A stretch of DNA of 64,000 bases from the NCBI RefSeq assembly GCF_033110965.1, contig NZ_CP137003.1, positions 3,162,001-3,226,000 on the forward strand, given 5' to 3'. Origin of the DNA: Raineyella sp. LH-20. GTDB taxonomy: Bacteria; Actinomycetota; Actinomycetes; Propionibacteriales; Propionibacteriaceae. A program made the position numbers and the translations under genes. Positions 28,955 through 38,571 of the stretch are shown in pieces (position 1 is the first letter of the stretch; each line of letters opens with the position of its first letter). The notes under the pieces are model-generated. The model was not told where the DNA came from. It worked only from the letters and a program-made list of their open reading frames with translations, and did not search any database.

Positions 28955-30364
28955 TCAGCCGACCGGAGCCACCGTCTCCGATCGATCCGCCTCCTCGACC
29001 GCCCGGGCGTACGCCGCGGCTTCACCGCGCGGCCGGCGGAGCAGTGCGACGAACAGGCCGACGTACAGCACCAGGCCGACCAGTGGCGTGACGTTGGCGA
29101 GCAGATCCTGGCCGAAGGTATAGTGCGCCGCGGCGTCGAAGGTGTACGGCAGGACGGTCAGTGGCAGCTGGATGCTGATCCACACCCCCCAGGCCAGCCC
29201 GATCCGGCGGACCCAGGTCGGCAGGCCGGTGTCGGTGATCACCGCGACGAGCAGCGGCAGCACCCAGACGAAGTGGTGGGTCCAGGCGAGCGGCGAGGCA
29301 AGGTTCGTGGCAAGGCCCACCAGGGCCAGCGCGAAGACCCGGTGGCCGGTCAGCCACCAGTACCGAGCCACGACGATCGCCAGCAGGGCGACCAGCACCC
29401 CGAGCAGCACACCGGCCGCCCGGCCGGGCAGGTCGAGCCCGAAGAACCGGGTGGCCAGGCCCGACATCGACTGGTTGCCGACGTACTGGGGCCCGGAGGT
29501 GCCGGCCGGGATGTCACCGGTCCAGAACCGCAGGCTCTCCCTCGGCAGGACCAGGACACCGAGCAGGGTGGCCACCGCGAACGCCGCCGCACTGGTCCAG
29601 GCGATCCGAGCCCGCCGGGCGAACAGGGCGAAGACACCGAACAGGGCTGGGGTGAGCTTGATCGCGGCGGCGACGCCGATGCCGACGCCCCGCGGCCAGC
29701 GGCGGCGTCGGTCGGGCAGCAGGTCGAGCACCACCAGGGCCATCAGCAGAGTGTTCACCTGGCCGTAGCCGAGGGTGGTCCGCAACGGTTCGACAGCCAC
29801 CAGGGCGGTGGCGCCGACCAGGCCGAGGACCCCGCCGCGCGGCACGCCGCAGCGGCGCAGCACCGACTGCTGGGCCCACACCAGCAGGGCGATCCACAGC
29901 AGGCGCCACAGCCACACCGGGCCGACTGCCAGCGGCAGCATGATGATCGCCGCGAACGGCGGATAGATGTACGCCAGGTTCCAGCCCGGGCTCAACACGT
30001 CGTAGATGCCCTGACCCGACAGCAACGACTGGACACCGAACCGGTAGACGTCGAGGTCGATCATCGCCGGCGCCCACGGCCACGGGCGACCACCGCTGAT
30101 GATGAACGGCACCAGGATCACGGCCACCGCGAACGGCAGTCCGTACTCCACCAGGAAACGTACGACCCGGCCGGCGGGCCGGCCCTCGAGCCCCGGCCGT
30201 CCGGACGGCCGCTCCGCCACCGACTCCCCCACCGGTCCGGACTCCCCCGACCCAGACTGCTCCGCCGGCACACGCTGCTCCGCCGGCACACGCTGCTCCG
30301 CCCGCACAGGCGGCTCCACCGGCACCGGCCGTTCCGCCGGTGCCGTCTCCCCCGCCGGCGTCAC
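28955..30364 (-). CDS. GT87-family membrane glycosyltransferase (polyprenol-phosphate mannosyltransferase type)
   Basis: A 469-aa protein with 10 or more membrane helices, of the DUF2029/GT87 family. Known mycobacterial members (PimE-like) move mannose from polyprenyl-phosphate-mannose to phosphatidylinositol mannosides. The extracytoplasmic acidic motif is MIDLDVYRFG near residue 98, followed by YIYPPFAAI. The N-terminal 60 residues are a low-complexity region with two 18-bp tandem repeats encoding RVPAEQ. The GTG at 30364 overlaps the upstream stop as GTGA. The acceptor is unknown. Confidence 0.82.
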   Translation of the reverse strand: MTPAGETAPAERPVPVEPPVRAEQRVPAEQRVPAEQSGSGESGPVGESVAERPSGRPGLEGRPAGRVVRFLVEYGLPFAVAVILVPFIISGGRPWPWAPAMIDLDVYRFGVQSLLSGQGIYDVLSPGWNLAYIYPPFAAIIMLPLAVGPVWLWRLLWIALLVWAQQSVLRRCGVPRGGVLGLVGATALVAVEPLRTTLGYGQVNTLLMALVVLDLLPDRRRRWPRGVGIGVAAAIKLTPALFGVFALFARRARIAWTSAAAFAVATLLGVLVLPRESLRFWTGDIPAGTSGPQYVGNQSMSGLATRFFGLDLPGRAAGVLLGVLVALLAIVVARYWWLTGHRVFALALVGLATNLASPLAWTHHFVWVLPLLVAVITDTGLPTWVRRIGLAWGVWISIQLPLTVLPYTFDAAAHYTFGQDLLANVTPLVGLVLYVGLFVALLRRPRGEAAAYARAVEEADRSETVAPVG

Positions 30365-31323
30365 AGAACGTTCCTCAACGGCTCCCCGGCGGCCCAGCGA
30401 CGGAGCTGGGCGCCGATCAGCGCGTCGGCCCGCGGCTGGAAAGCGTCGGACCAGCCACCGACGTGCGGGGTGATGGTCACCCCCGGAGTAGTCCACAGCG
30501 GATGGTCGGCCGGCAGCGGCTCCGGGTCGGTGACGTCGAGGGCGGCGCGCAGCCGACCGCTCGCACACTCGGCGAGCAACGCCTCGGTGTCGACGATCCG
30601 ACCGCGGGCGACGTTGACGACCAGCGCGCCGTCCGGCAGCAGAGCGAGGGCCTCGGCGTCCAGCAGGTGTTCGGTCTGCTCGGTGAGCGGGGCGATGACG
30701 AAGAGCACGTCGGTGACCGGCAGCAACTCCGGCAGGTGCTCGAACGGATGCACGTACGGTTCGCCGCCGGCCAGGTCGCCGACGCGTTCCCGCCGGGCGA
30801 CCAGGGTGATCCCGGCGGTCTCGAAGCCCTCCAGCCGACGCCGGATCGCGTGACCGATCCGCCCATAGCCGAGGATCAGGGCCCGTCGGTCGGCCAGCGA
30901 GCGGCCGAACGCGCGACTCCACCGTCGCGCGGGGTCGGCGCCGTTGCGGGCATGGACGTCGATCGCCCGCAGGTTGGCCAGGGCCAGTCCGAGGGCGAGT
31001 TCGGCGGTGGAGGTGTCGTGGATGCCGGCACCGGTGCACAACGTCACGCCGTCCGGGACGAGCGGCACCAGGTCCTCGTAGCCGGCCAGCAGTGACTGGA
31101 CGACCTTCAGCCGAGGCATCTCGGCGGCGCGGGACAGCCCCAGGGAGCCGGTCAGGTAGGGCAGCACCAGGAACTCCACCTCGCCGAGCGTGTCGGGCCA
31201 GCGAATCGCGTCACCGGCGCAGTCCTCGGTGGTGAAGAAATCCACGTCGACGCCCTCGGGAAGCGACCCGAGGTGAGCCTCCGCCTCCTCCCGATCCGCG
31301 TACGGCAGCCATGCCAGCCCCAT
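30361..31323 (-). CDS. D-isomer-specific 2-hydroxyacid dehydrogenase family protein
   Basis: This 320-aa NAD(P)-dependent dehydrogenase fold has a split catalytic domain around a Rossmann domain with ILGYGRIGHAIRRRLEGFE near residue 140. The catalytic Arg is in VVNVARGRIVDT, the Glu in DVTDPEPLP and the His in ITPHVGGWS. Relatives include phosphoglycerate dehydrogenase and glyoxylate reductase; there is no ACT domain, so SerA is unlikely. The ATG at 31323, 7 nt after AGGAGG, follows the hisF stop by one nt. The substrate is unknown. Confidence 0.85.
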   Translation of the reverse strand: MGLAWLPYADREEAEAHLGSLPEGVDVDFFTTEDCAGDAIRWPDTLGEVEFLVLPYLTGSLGLSRAAEMPRLKVVQSLLAGYEDLVPLVPDGVTLCTGAGIHDTSTAELALGLALANLRAIDVHARNGADPARRWSRAFGRSLADRRALILGYGRIGHAIRRRLEGFETAGITLVARRERVGDLAGGEPYVHPFEHLPELLPVTDVLFVIAPLTEQTEHLLDAEALALLPDGALVVNVARGRIVDTEALLAECASGRLRAALDVTDPEPLPADHPLWTTPGVTITPHVGGWSDAFQPRADALIGAQLRRWAAGEPLRNVL

Positions 31324-31324
31324 C

Positions 31325-32092
31325 TCACGCCCTCCTGACGGTGTGGCCCGCCGCGGCGAGCGCGTCCTTGACCTCACCGACGGTGAGTGTCCCGAAGTGG
31401 AACACGCTCGCCGCGAGGACGGCGTCCGCCCCCGCATCGGCGGCTTCCACGAAGTGCTGCACGGTGCCGGCGCCGCCCGAGGCGATCAACGGGACGTCGA
31501 TCACCCGCCGGACGTCCGCAAGCATCTGCAGGTCGAAACCGGAGGTGGTGCCGTCCGCGTCCATCGAGTTGAGCAGGATCTCCCCCGCCCCCAGCTCCAC
31601 CCCGCGGCAAGCCCACTCCAGCGCATCGAGGCCGGCTGAGGTGGTGCCGCCGTGGGTGGTGACGCCGTACCCGGACGGCATCCCCGGCTCGCGACGGGCG
31701 TCCACCGACAGCACCAGCACCTGGTTGCCGAAGCGCTCGGTGATCTCGCGGATCACCTCGGGGCGCCGGATGGCCGCGGTGTTGATCGACACTTTGTCGG
31801 CACCGGTCCGCAGCAGCGCGTCGACATCGTCGGGTGAGGAGACGCCACCGCCGACCGTCAGCGGGATGAACACCGTCTCGGCGGTCCGTCGGACGACGTC
31901 GCGGGTGGTCTCCCGGCCCTCACGGGAAGCGGAGATGTCGAGGAAGGTCACCTCGTCGGCCCCCTCCCGCCCGTACAGGGCGGCGAGCTCGACCGGGTCA
32001 CCGGCGTCGCGCAGGTTGCGGAAATTGACCCCCTTGACGACGCGTCCGTCGTGCACATCCAGGCACGGGATGACGCGGATGGCAACACTCAT
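31325..32092 (-). CDS. hisF: Imidazole glycerol phosphate synthase, cyclase subunit
   Basis: HisF joins with HisH to form imidazole glycerol phosphate and AICAR in histidine synthesis. It is 255 aa, a TIM barrel with [17 protein letters not shown] (catalytic Asp near residue 10), [18 protein letters not shown] (second Asp) and the C-terminal phosphate motif ASGGAG. Other his genes are not in the window, so hisF has been separated from them. TAGGCT 7 nt before the ATG suggests its own leaderless promoter. Confidence 0.97.
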   Translation of the reverse strand: MSVAIRVIPCLDVHDGRVVKGVNFRNLRDAGDPVELAALYGREGADEVTFLDISASREGRETTRDVVRRTAETVFIPLTVGGGVSSPDDVDALLRTGADKVSINTAAIRRPEVIREITERFGNQVLVLSVDARREPGMPSGYGVTTHGGTTSAGLDALEWACRGVELGAGEILLNSMDADGTTSGFDLQMLADVRRVIDVPLIASGGAGTVQHFVEAADAGADAVLAASVFHFGTLTVGEVKDALAAAGHTVRRA

Positions 32093-32099
32093 GGGGGTC

Positions 32100-32105
32100 A
32101 GCCTA
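32100..32105 (-). promoter_or_regulatory. -10-like TAGGCT before hisF, built on the helicase stop codon
   Basis: TAGGCT lies 7 nt before the hisF ATG. Its first three bases are the TAG stop of the helicase gene. Confidence 0.5.
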
Positions 32106-34967
32106 GTCGTCCTCGCCCTCCTCCTCGGGGGCCGAGACCGCCGCCGCGACGACGCCGCGCTGCATCCGGCGCCGCACCTCGTGGCAGGTCTCCCGCAGGT
32201 CCCCCGGGCCGGCGCCGGTGGCGACCTGGTCGGCCAGGTCGACGACCAGCCGGGCCCAGCGGACGAAGTCGCCGGCGCTCATCTCCTCCCGCTCCAGCAC
32301 CGCGGCCAGCGGCTCCCCGGCGCACCAGTCGAACGCCGCCCGGGCGAACCCCGGCGGGAGCTCCAGATTCGCCTCGAGCCGGGCGTCGCGCTCGACCAGG
32401 GCGATCCGACGGGCGATCCGCCCGGCGTGCTCGAAGGCCTCGTGGCTGGGCAGGTCGGGCAGCCGCTGGGAGCGGTGCTCGTCCCCCTTACGGGGCTGGT
32501 AGGTGAAGACCGACAGCACCGCCGCGAGCTGCGGGGCGGACAGCCCGTCGAACACACCGTCGCGGATGCACTCGGCGACCACCAGGTCGGCCTCGGAGTA
32601 GATCTGGGCGAGCGTACGGCCCTCGGCGGTCACCTCCAGGTCATCCGAGCCGACGGAGCGTACGTAGCCCAGGGAGCCGAGGACGGTGCAGATCTTGTCG
32701 AACCGGTCGGCGATCGATCGGGTGCGCCGCGCCACCTGGTGCTCCAGCGCACGGGCGTCCCGCTCGGCCCGCAGCGCCTTCTCCGCCCACCGGGCATGGG
32801 TCTCCCGGTCGGGACAGGCGTGGCACGGATGGTCGGCGAGCTCCTCACGGAGGGCAGCGATCCGGGACCGTTCCTTCTCGTTCAGCGATCCCGCGGCCCG
32901 CACCGGCCGCGGCGCGGTGTCCAGTTCGTCCAGCCGCTGGCGCAGCGCCGCGCCGAGACTGTGTCGGTGGGAGGGGTCCCGCGACTGGAAGTGCTTGGGG
33001 ATCCGCACCGTGCCGGCCACCTGTGGCGGCGCGGGGAAGTCGGTCAGTGACAGTCGGCGCACCTGCCGGTCCGGCGTCATCACCGTCGGGCGCGGGCCCT
33101 GCTGCGGGTCCAGGTGGGCGTTGTCGAGCACGACCACCCAGCCCTGGCTGCGGCCGCTCGGCACCCGGACGATGTCGCCGGGGCGCAGGCCGGCCACCCG
33201 GTGCTCGGTCTCCTCACGACGCTGCATCTTGTCCTGTTTGACCGCCGCGGTCTCGATCCGGTGGATCTCGTCGCGCAGCCGCGCGTACGTCATGAAGTCG
33301 CCGAGCTCGCACGCCGCCTGGCCGGCCAGGTCGTCGTAGTCCCCGCTGCTGCGGGCCAGCTTGCGGGCCAGGCCGACCACCGACCGGTCGGTCTGGAACT
33401 GGGCGAAGGACAGCTCGAGGACCGTACGCACCTGGCTGCGCGGCATCCGGTTGAGCATGTTGACGGCCATGTTGTACGTCGGCCGGAACGCGGAACGCAG
33501 CGGGTAGGTCCGCCTGCTCGCCAGGCCGGCCACCGCCCGCGGGTCCATCCCGGGCTGCCACACCACCACGGCGTGGCCCTCGACGTCGATGCCGCGCCGG
33601 CCGGCCCGGCCGGTGAGCTGGGTGTACTCCCCCGGGGTGATCTCGACGTGGGCCTCACCGTTGTACTTGACCAGCTTCTCGATCAGCACCGAGCGGGCGG
33701 GCATGTTGATGCCGAGGGCGAGCGTCTCGGTGGCGAAGACCACCTTGATCAGCCCCTGCTCGAAACACTCCTCGACGCACTCCTTGAGGGCCGGCAGGAC
33801 GCCCGCGTGGTGGGCGGCGACGCCCCGCAGCAGGCCGTCCAGGAACAGCTCGTAGCCCAGCGCCTGCAGGTCTTCGGGGCTGAATCCCTCGACGTGGCGC
33901 TGGGCGATGGCGAGGATCGCCGCCTCCTCGTCGGGGCGGGTGAGGTGGACGTGGGCGGACTGCAGTTGGCGCACTGCGGCGTCGCAGCCCTGCCGGGAGA
34001 AGATGAAGACGATCGCCGGCAGCAGGTCGGCCCGGTCGAGGACCCGGACCACCTCGGCCCGGTGGGCCGGTCGGTAGCGGGACCGCTCCTGGTGCTCGCG
34101 CGCCGCCCCGCCGCCGTAGCGGGTCGCCCCGGCCGAGGACCGCTTGCCCTTGCCGGACCGTCCGCGGGGGCGGCGCGAATCGTCGCGGACCACCCGGGAC
34201 TCCTCCCTGGCGATCCGCACCAGCGCCGGGTTCACGTCGTACGTCGTCGCCTGGTCGGCCAGGTCGGCGGTCGGTGCCAGGTCGGCGAAGAGGTCCATCA
34301 ACCTGTTGCCGACCAGGACGTGCTGGTAGAGCGGCACCGGGCGTCGCTCGGAGACGACCACCTCCATCTCGCCCCGGACCTCGGCCAGCCAGTTACCGAA
34401 CTCCTCGGCGTTGGAGACCGTCGCGGACAGGCAGACCAGCTGGACGGAGTCCGGCAGGCCGATGATGATCTCCTCCCACACCGGGCCGCGGAATCGGTCG
34501 GCGAGGTAGTGCACCTCGTCCATCACGACGAACCCGAGGCCGCGCAGGGTCGACGAGCCGGCGTACATCATGTTGCGGAGCACCTCGGTGGTCATCACCA
34601 CCACTGGTGCGTCCCCGTTGATCGAGGAGTCGCCGGTGAGCAGGCCGACCTTCTCGGCGCCGTACCGGTCGACCAGGTCGTTGTACTTCTGGTTGGACAG
34701 CGCCTTCAGCGGGGTGGTGTAGAACGCCTTGCGTCCCTGGGCCAGCGCGAGGTGGACGGCGAACTCGCCGACGATCGTCTTGCCGGCACCGGTCGGGGCG
34801 GCGACGAGCACCCCGGAGCCGCCCTCGACCGCCTGGCAGGCCTCGACCTGGTAGTGGTCGAAGTCGAAGCTGTAGTCACGGGAGAAGTCCCGCAGCTCCG
34901 GAAAGGCCTGCTGGTGCCGGAAACGCGCGAACGCCTCGGCCGGGGAGAGGTCCTCAGCTTCTGCCAT
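32103..34967 (-). CDS. DEAD/DEAH-box helicase, HelY/Ski2-like
   Basis: A 954-aa superfamily 2 helicase of the Ski2/Mtr4-like group found in actinobacteria (M. tuberculosis HelY). Motif I is [15 protein letters not shown] near residue 55, motif [16 protein letters not shown], motif III LSATVSN and motif [15 protein letters not shown] Ser/Arg/Gly-rich insert at about 265-295 precedes the second RecA domain, and the C-terminal DSHCT region follows. It lies downstream of tatA-tatC and a lipid kinase, as in other actinobacteria. A role in RNA or DNA unwinding is inferred. Confidence 0.93.
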   Translation of the reverse strand: MAEAEDLSPAEAFARFRHQQAFPELRDFSRDYSFDFDHYQVEACQAVEGGSGVLVAAPTGAGKTIVGEFAVHLALAQGRKAFYTTPLKALSNQKYNDLVDRYGAEKVGLLTGDSSINGDAPVVVMTTEVLRNMMYAGSSTLRGLGFVVMDEVHYLADRFRGPVWEEIIIGLPDSVQLVCLSATVSNAEEFGNWLAEVRGEMEVVVSERRPVPLYQHVLVGNRLMDLFADLAPTADLADQATTYDVNPALVRIAREESRVVRDDSRRPRGRSGKGKRSSAGATRYGGGAAREHQERSRYRPAHRAEVVRVLDRADLLPAIVFIFSRQGCDAAVRQLQSAHVHLTRPDEEAAILAIAQRHVEGFSPEDLQALGYELFLDGLLRGVAAHHAGVLPALKECVEECFEQGLIKVVFATETLALGINMPARSVLIEKLVKYNGEAHVEITPGEYTQLTGRAGRRGIDVEGHAVVVWQPGMDPRAVAGLASRRTYPLRSAFRPTYNMAVNMLNRMPRSQVRTVLELSFAQFQTDRSVVGLARKLARSSGDYDDLAGQAACELGDFMTYARLRDEIHRIETAAVKQDKMQRREETEHRVAGLRPGDIVRVPSGRSQGWVVVLDNAHLDPQQGPRPTVMTPDRQVRRLSLTDFPAPPQVAGTVRIPKHFQSRDPSHRHSLGAALRQRLDELDTAPRPVRAAGSLNEKERSRIAALREELADHPCHACPDRETHARWAEKALRAERDARALEHQVARRTRSIADRFDKICTVLGSLGYVRSVGSDDLEVTAEGRTLAQIYSEADLVVAECIRDGVFDGLSAPQLAAVLSVFTYQPRKGDEHRSQRLPDLPSHEAFEHAGRIARRIALVERDARLEANLELPPGFARAAFDWCAGEPLAAVLEREEMSAGDFVRWARLVVDLADQVATGAGPGDLRETCHEVRRRMQRGVVAAAVSAPEEEGEDD

Positions 34968-35937
34968 GCCCCGAAGATAGCGCGCGGGGGGCGGGGGTGA
35001 AGATGGTCAGCGCGTCGGGCTCGGCGGTGACGGTCAGCGGCACCGGGCCCAGTTCGTCGCCGTCGGCCATGCCGTAGAGGCCGTCGCCGTCGATGACCAC
35101 CTCGCGGGCCCGTAGCTGCTCCACCGCGGGATCGCGGACGAAGGCGCCGGTGAACAGCGCCGGCAGCAGCCGGATGAATGTGCCGCGGCTGACCGGGTGG
35201 ACGATCGTCAGGTCGAGCATGCCGTCGGAGACGTCCGCATCGGGACAGATCGCCATCCCGCCACCGACGTAGCCGGCGTTGCCGACGGCGACCAGGATGG
35301 CCGGGATGTCACGGCGTTCCCCGTCGATCACCAGTCGGTACGGCAGCGGCTCGAACTGGGCGAGCTGGACGGTGGCCGACCAGGCGTAGCGCAGCCGCCC
35401 CCGCGGGAAGGTCGTCCGGTTGGCCCGCAGGTTGACCAGGGCGTCGAAGCCGCTCGAGACGACGGAGAGGACCCGCTCGGTGCCGTGATCCGCCAGGCCG
35501 TGGTCGACGAGGTCGCCGGTCACCCGGGCGAGGTCGATCCGCCGGGTGGCGCCCCGGACGACGAGTCGGGCGGCCGCCACCGGGTTGGCCGGCGGCAGGC
35601 CGAGGCCGCGACAGGAGTCGTTGCCGGTGCCGGCGGGGATCAGGCCCAGGGGCACCGCACTGCCGGCGCAGGCGTTGGCCCCCAGGTGCATCATCCCGTC
35701 GCCGCCCATCACCAGCAGCGCGTCGGCCCGCCGGTCGTCCTCCGCCGGCCGCGCGTCGGCGACGGCGCGGCGACAGTGCGCGGCGGCCTCCGGGAAGCTC
35801 GCAGCGAGGTGGACCCGTACGTCGACGCCCGGCAGGGAGGTCACCAGTTCGGTGACCACCCTGGGGAGCAGTGTGCGAGCGCGCCCGAGCCCGGCACTGG
35901 GGTTGACCACCAGTGTCAGGACGGCTGCGTCAGTCAC
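34954..35937 (-). CDS. Diacylglycerol/lipid kinase family protein
   Basis: This 327-aa DagK/YegS-type lipid kinase is expected to phosphorylate diacylglycerol or a related lipid at the membrane. It has NPSAGLGRA at residues 12-20, the nucleotide motif MGGDGMMHLGANACAG near residue 84, and IPAGTGNDSCRGLGLP. The GTG at 35937 overlaps the tatC stop by 8 nt. Its own end overlaps the helicase start by 14 nt, so tatA-tatC-kinase-helicase may be one transcript. Confidence 0.88.
   Translation of the reverse strand: MTDAAVLTLVVNPSAGLGRARTLLPRVVTELVTSLPGVDVRVHLAASFPEAAAHCRRAVADARPAEDDRRADALLVMGGDGMMHLGANACAGSAVPLGLIPAGTGNDSCRGLGLPPANPVAAARLVVRGATRRIDLARVTGDLVDHGLADHGTERVLSVVSSGFDALVNLRANRTTFPRGRLRYAWSATVQLAQFEPLPYRLVIDGERRDIPAILVAVGNAGYVGGGMAICPDADVSDGMLDLTIVHPVSRGTFIRLLPALFTGAFVRDPAVEQLRAREVVIDGDGLYGMADGDELGPVPLTVTAEPDALTIFTPAPRALSSGHGRS
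34974..34979 (-). promoter_or_regulatory. -10-like TATCTT before the helicase
   Basis: TATCTT lies 6 nt before the helicase ATG, inside the end of the lipid kinase gene. It may give a leaderless internal start. Confidence 0.35.
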
Positions 35938-36898
35938 TGACCGCCCCGGCCCGGGATGCCAGGTCGGCAGCCTCCTCAGCCGCGAGCCGGACCCGCCGAC
36001 GCCGGTCGTTGACACGACAGATGACCTCGGCGATCACGTAGAGCACTGTCATCGGGACCGCCAACGCCAGCATGGAGATCGGGTCGGTCGACGGTGAGGC
36101 GACGGCGGCGAAGATGAAGATCCCGACGATGGCGTACGACCGTACGGCGCCGAGCTGGGCACCGGTCACCACCCCGGCGAGATCCAGCGCCACGATCACC
36201 ACGGGGAGCAGGAAGGCCACGCCGAAGACGAGCATGATCTGGATCATGAAGGTCAGGAACGGCACCATCTCGACCATGTTCGCGACCGGCGAGTTCTGCG
36301 GTGTGAAGCTCAACAACACCACCAGGCCCTTGGGCAGCACCCAGTAGCCCAGTGCCACGCCGGCCAGGAACAGCGGCACCCCGGCCCCGATGAACGCCAG
36401 CGCCCAGCGCCGCTCCTTGACCAGCAGACCGGGAGCGATGAAGGCCCAGATCTGGTACAGCCAGATGGGGCTGGTGAGGACGGTGCCGGCGATGGCGACG
36501 ATCTTGATCGCCAGGGTCATCGGCGCGGCAACACCCGCGTTGACGACCATCACCTGCTGGTCGGGACGGCTCTGGTTGATCTGCTCCAGAGCCCGCTGGT
36601 ACGGCTGGAGCAGCAACTCGTACAGGTCGTTGTAGAAGAAGGCGGTGAGCGCCATCCCGATGAGGACGACGATGACGATCACGATCACCCGGTAGCGCAG
36701 CTCCCGGAAGTGGTCGAACAGCGTCATCCGGCCGTCCTCGGAGATCGCCGGTGGTCGGAGCCAGGCGAGTCGCCGCTTCTTCGGTGCGACCGACGGCGGA
36801 GCCGATCCGTCCGGTCCGACAGCCGTCTCCGGCTCCGCCCCGTCGGGTCCGACAGCGTCGACCGAGGCGGACCCTGCGGGGTCGAGCGAATCGGCCAC
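35930..36898 (-). CDS. tatC: Sec-independent protein translocase TatC
   Basis: TatC is the polytopic receptor subunit of the twin-arginine translocase, which exports folded proteins. It is 322 aa with an N-terminal hydrophilic extension of about 50 residues, then MTLFDHFRELRYRV (TatC signature region), six membrane helices and FGVAFLLPVVIVALDLAG in the fourth. The last 35 residues are charged. It lies 5 nt after tatA on the same strand. Confidence 0.95.
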   Translation of the reverse strand: MADSLDPAGSASVDAVGPDGAEPETAVGPDGSAPPSVAPKKRRLAWLRPPAISEDGRMTLFDHFRELRYRVIVIVIVVLIGMALTAFFYNDLYELLLQPYQRALEQINQSRPDQQVMVVNAGVAAPMTLAIKIVAIAGTVLTSPIWLYQIWAFIAPGLLVKERRWALAFIGAGVPLFLAGVALGYWVLPKGLVVLLSFTPQNSPVANMVEMVPFLTFMIQIMLVFGVAFLLPVVIVALDLAGVVTGAQLGAVRSYAIVGIFIFAAVASPSTDPISMLALAVPMTVLYVIAEVICRVNDRRRRVRLAAEEAADLASRAGAVSD

Positions 36899-36903
36899 GG
36901 GAC

Positions 36904-37176
36904 TCAGCGGTCCTTCTTGTGCTCCGGGTCGACGATCTCGGCGTCGTGGACCTCAGCGGTCCCGGACACCTCGTCGGCGGCAGGCTTCACATCGGCGCTG
37001 CCGACGGCCTTGGTCTCGCCGCGGACACCCTTGGTCTCTTCCTTGAACTCACGGATGGCACGGCCGGTGCTCTTGCCGAGGCCGGCCAGGCGGGTGCCAC
37101 CGAACAGCAGCAGCACGATCGCCAGGATGATGAGGAGCTCGGGGCCGCCGAGCCCGGCCAGAGCGAGGGAGTACAT
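36904..37176 (-). CDS. tatA: Sec-independent protein translocase TatA
   Basis: TatA is the pore-forming subunit of the twin-arginine translocase. It is 90 aa: one N-terminal helix (GGPELLIILAIVLLLFGGTR) with the conserved Phe-Gly hinge, an amphipathic helix (GLGKSTGRAIREFKEETKG) and an acidic tail. It is directly upstream of tatC and downstream of the paf genes, as in other actinobacteria. Confidence 0.95.
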   Translation of the reverse strand: MYSLALAGLGGPELLIILAIVLLLFGGTRLAGLGKSTGRAIREFKEETKGVRGETKAVGSADVKPAADEVSGTAEVHDAEIVDPEHKKDR

Positions 37177-37193
37177 AGGAACCTCTGTTTCGT

Positions 37194-37499
37194 TCAGTGA
37201 CGGTGGATGACGTGTCGCGGCGCGAATCCCCTGAAGTCGGGATCGAACTCCAGATCCGCCTGACCCGATGGTACGCGTTCCGCAACGTCAACAGGCGCTG
37301 CCTCATGCCGGGCACCGGGACCCTCGCTGGCGAGGGGCGTCACCTCGTCGATGAGGCTGAGAATCTCCTCAGCCTGGCGCCCCACCATGTCGACCTCGCT
37401 GAGCAGGTCCTGGATCTTGTGCCACATCCAGACCGCGTACGAGGCCAGACCGATGAGTCCGAGGACGGCGACACCGACGACCACGAGGACCCAGATCAT
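37194..37499 (-). CDS. Small membrane-anchored protein of unknown function (101 aa)
   Basis: The product is not recognised. One N-terminal membrane helix (MIWVLVVVGVAVLGLIGLAS) is followed by a short coiled-coil-like stretch (KIQDLLSEVDMVGRQAEEIL) and a polar tail. It sits between pafC and tatA in the same direction. The ATG at 37499 lacks a ribosome site but has TAGGCT 7 nt upstream. It is probably a real gene, because the frame fills the gap without overlap and small membrane proteins are often found here. Confidence 0.6.
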   Translation of the reverse strand: MIWVLVVVGVAVLGLIGLASYAVWMWHKIQDLLSEVDMVGRQAEEILSLIDEVTPLASEGPGARHEAAPVDVAERVPSGQADLEFDPDFRGFAPRHVIHRH

Positions 37500-37506
37500 G
37501 CGGCCG

Positions 37507-37512
37507 AGCCTA
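37507..37512 (-). promoter_or_regulatory. -10-like TAGGCT before the 101-aa gene, built on the pafC stop codon
   Basis: TAGGCT lies 7 nt before the ATG at 37499. Its first three bases are the TAG stop of pafC. Confidence 0.45.
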
Positions 37513-38571
37513 CCCGACCCGCGCGCCAGGATCGTCCGTCGGACAAGCCCGTGGACCGCTGGTCCCGGACCTCCCGGAGCCCTCGGCGTCGCGGTAGAGA
37601 GCGAGGGCCGCGCGGGCCCGTTCCAACGCCCCTTCCCGAGCTTCGCGGGGGTCCAGCAGGACCACCTCGGCGCCGAACCGCAACAGCAGCCCGGTGAGCC
37701 AGCTCGGGTCCAGTACGCCGAGGGCGACGACCAGGTCCCCCTCCGCGAGGGGACGCCCCGCCCGGGTGGCGTCCTCGGCGGTCGCCGGCCGGATCAGCGT
37801 GGTCGGGTAGTACTCGACCAGCCAGGCGGCGGGGCTGCCCACCCACAAGGTGATCTGGTCGGCCTGTTCGAGTCGTCGGGTCCAACTCGGCACCCGCTCG
37901 ACGTCGCCGTGGTCGAGGGCCGCGCGGGCGAGCACTGCCGCGGTGCGGATCCGGTCCATCCGGAACGACCGCCGGTCGGCCCGGTCCAGGTCCCACGCCT
38001 CCAGGTAGTGGTAGCCGTCGACCACCCGGGTGGTGAGTCCGTCGACCGTACGCTGCGTGACGCGGCCCTGGGCGTCCACGTACTCGAGGGTCAGGCTGCG
38101 CCGCTCCGCCAGAGCCTGCGCCACCGCCTCGCGGACGTCGGGAGCGCCGGAGGCGACGGCGAGGTGGAAGCGGTCGGCCATCGCCGCATGCTCCCCCGCC
38201 GCCGCGGCGATCTTCGCCCGGGCGGACTCGATCACGGCGGCGGTCCGGTCGGCCGAGGTCTCGGCGAGCACCCGCAACCCGACCAGCAGGGTGACGGCCT
38301 CGTCCGGACTGAACCGGGCCGGCCGGGTCGGCGCATTGTCCACGGAGGGCCGGATCACGCCGTCCTCGAACGCGTCGAAGTCCACGTCGAGGAGATAGAA
38401 GCCGAGCTGGCCGGGGATCTCGCACATCGTCAGCAGCCGGACGTCGTCGCGGGCCTGCTCGGTGCTCACCCCGAACTCCCGGGCGACCTCCTCCACCGTC
38501 GTCTCCATCTGGCCACGCAGCCAGGTGCTCAGGGCGAGCAGTCGCGGGACCTGCTCAGCGGCGGTGCTCAT
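37510..38571 (-). CDS. pafC: WYL-domain transcription regulator PafC
   Basis: This is the second subunit of the PafBC activator of the mycobacterial-type LexA-independent DNA-damage response. It is 353 aa: an N-terminal winged helix (TVEEVAREFGVSTEQARDDVRLL), then the WYL region (SLTLEYVDAQGRVTQRTV) and a WCX C-terminal domain. AAGGAG is 6 nt before the ATG at 38571; an adjacent ATG at 38574 is also in frame. It overlaps pafB by about 17 nt, so the two are translated together. The stop is TAG. Confidence 0.9.
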   Translation of the reverse strand: MSTAAEQVPRLLALSTWLRGQMETTVEEVAREFGVSTEQARDDVRLLTMCEIPGQLGFYLLDVDFDAFEDGVIRPSVDNAPTRPARFSPDEAVTLLVGLRVLAETSADRTAAVIESARAKIAAAAGEHAAMADRFHLAVASGAPDVREAVAQALAERRSLTLEYVDAQGRVTQRTVDGLTTRVVDGYHYLEAWDLDRADRRSFRMDRIRTAAVLARAALDHGDVERVPSWTRRLEQADQITLWVGSPAAWLVEYYPTTLIRPATAEDATRAGRPLAEGDLVVALGVLDPSWLTGLLLRFGAEVVLLDPREAREGALERARAALALYRDAEGSGRSGTSGPRACPTDDPGARVG

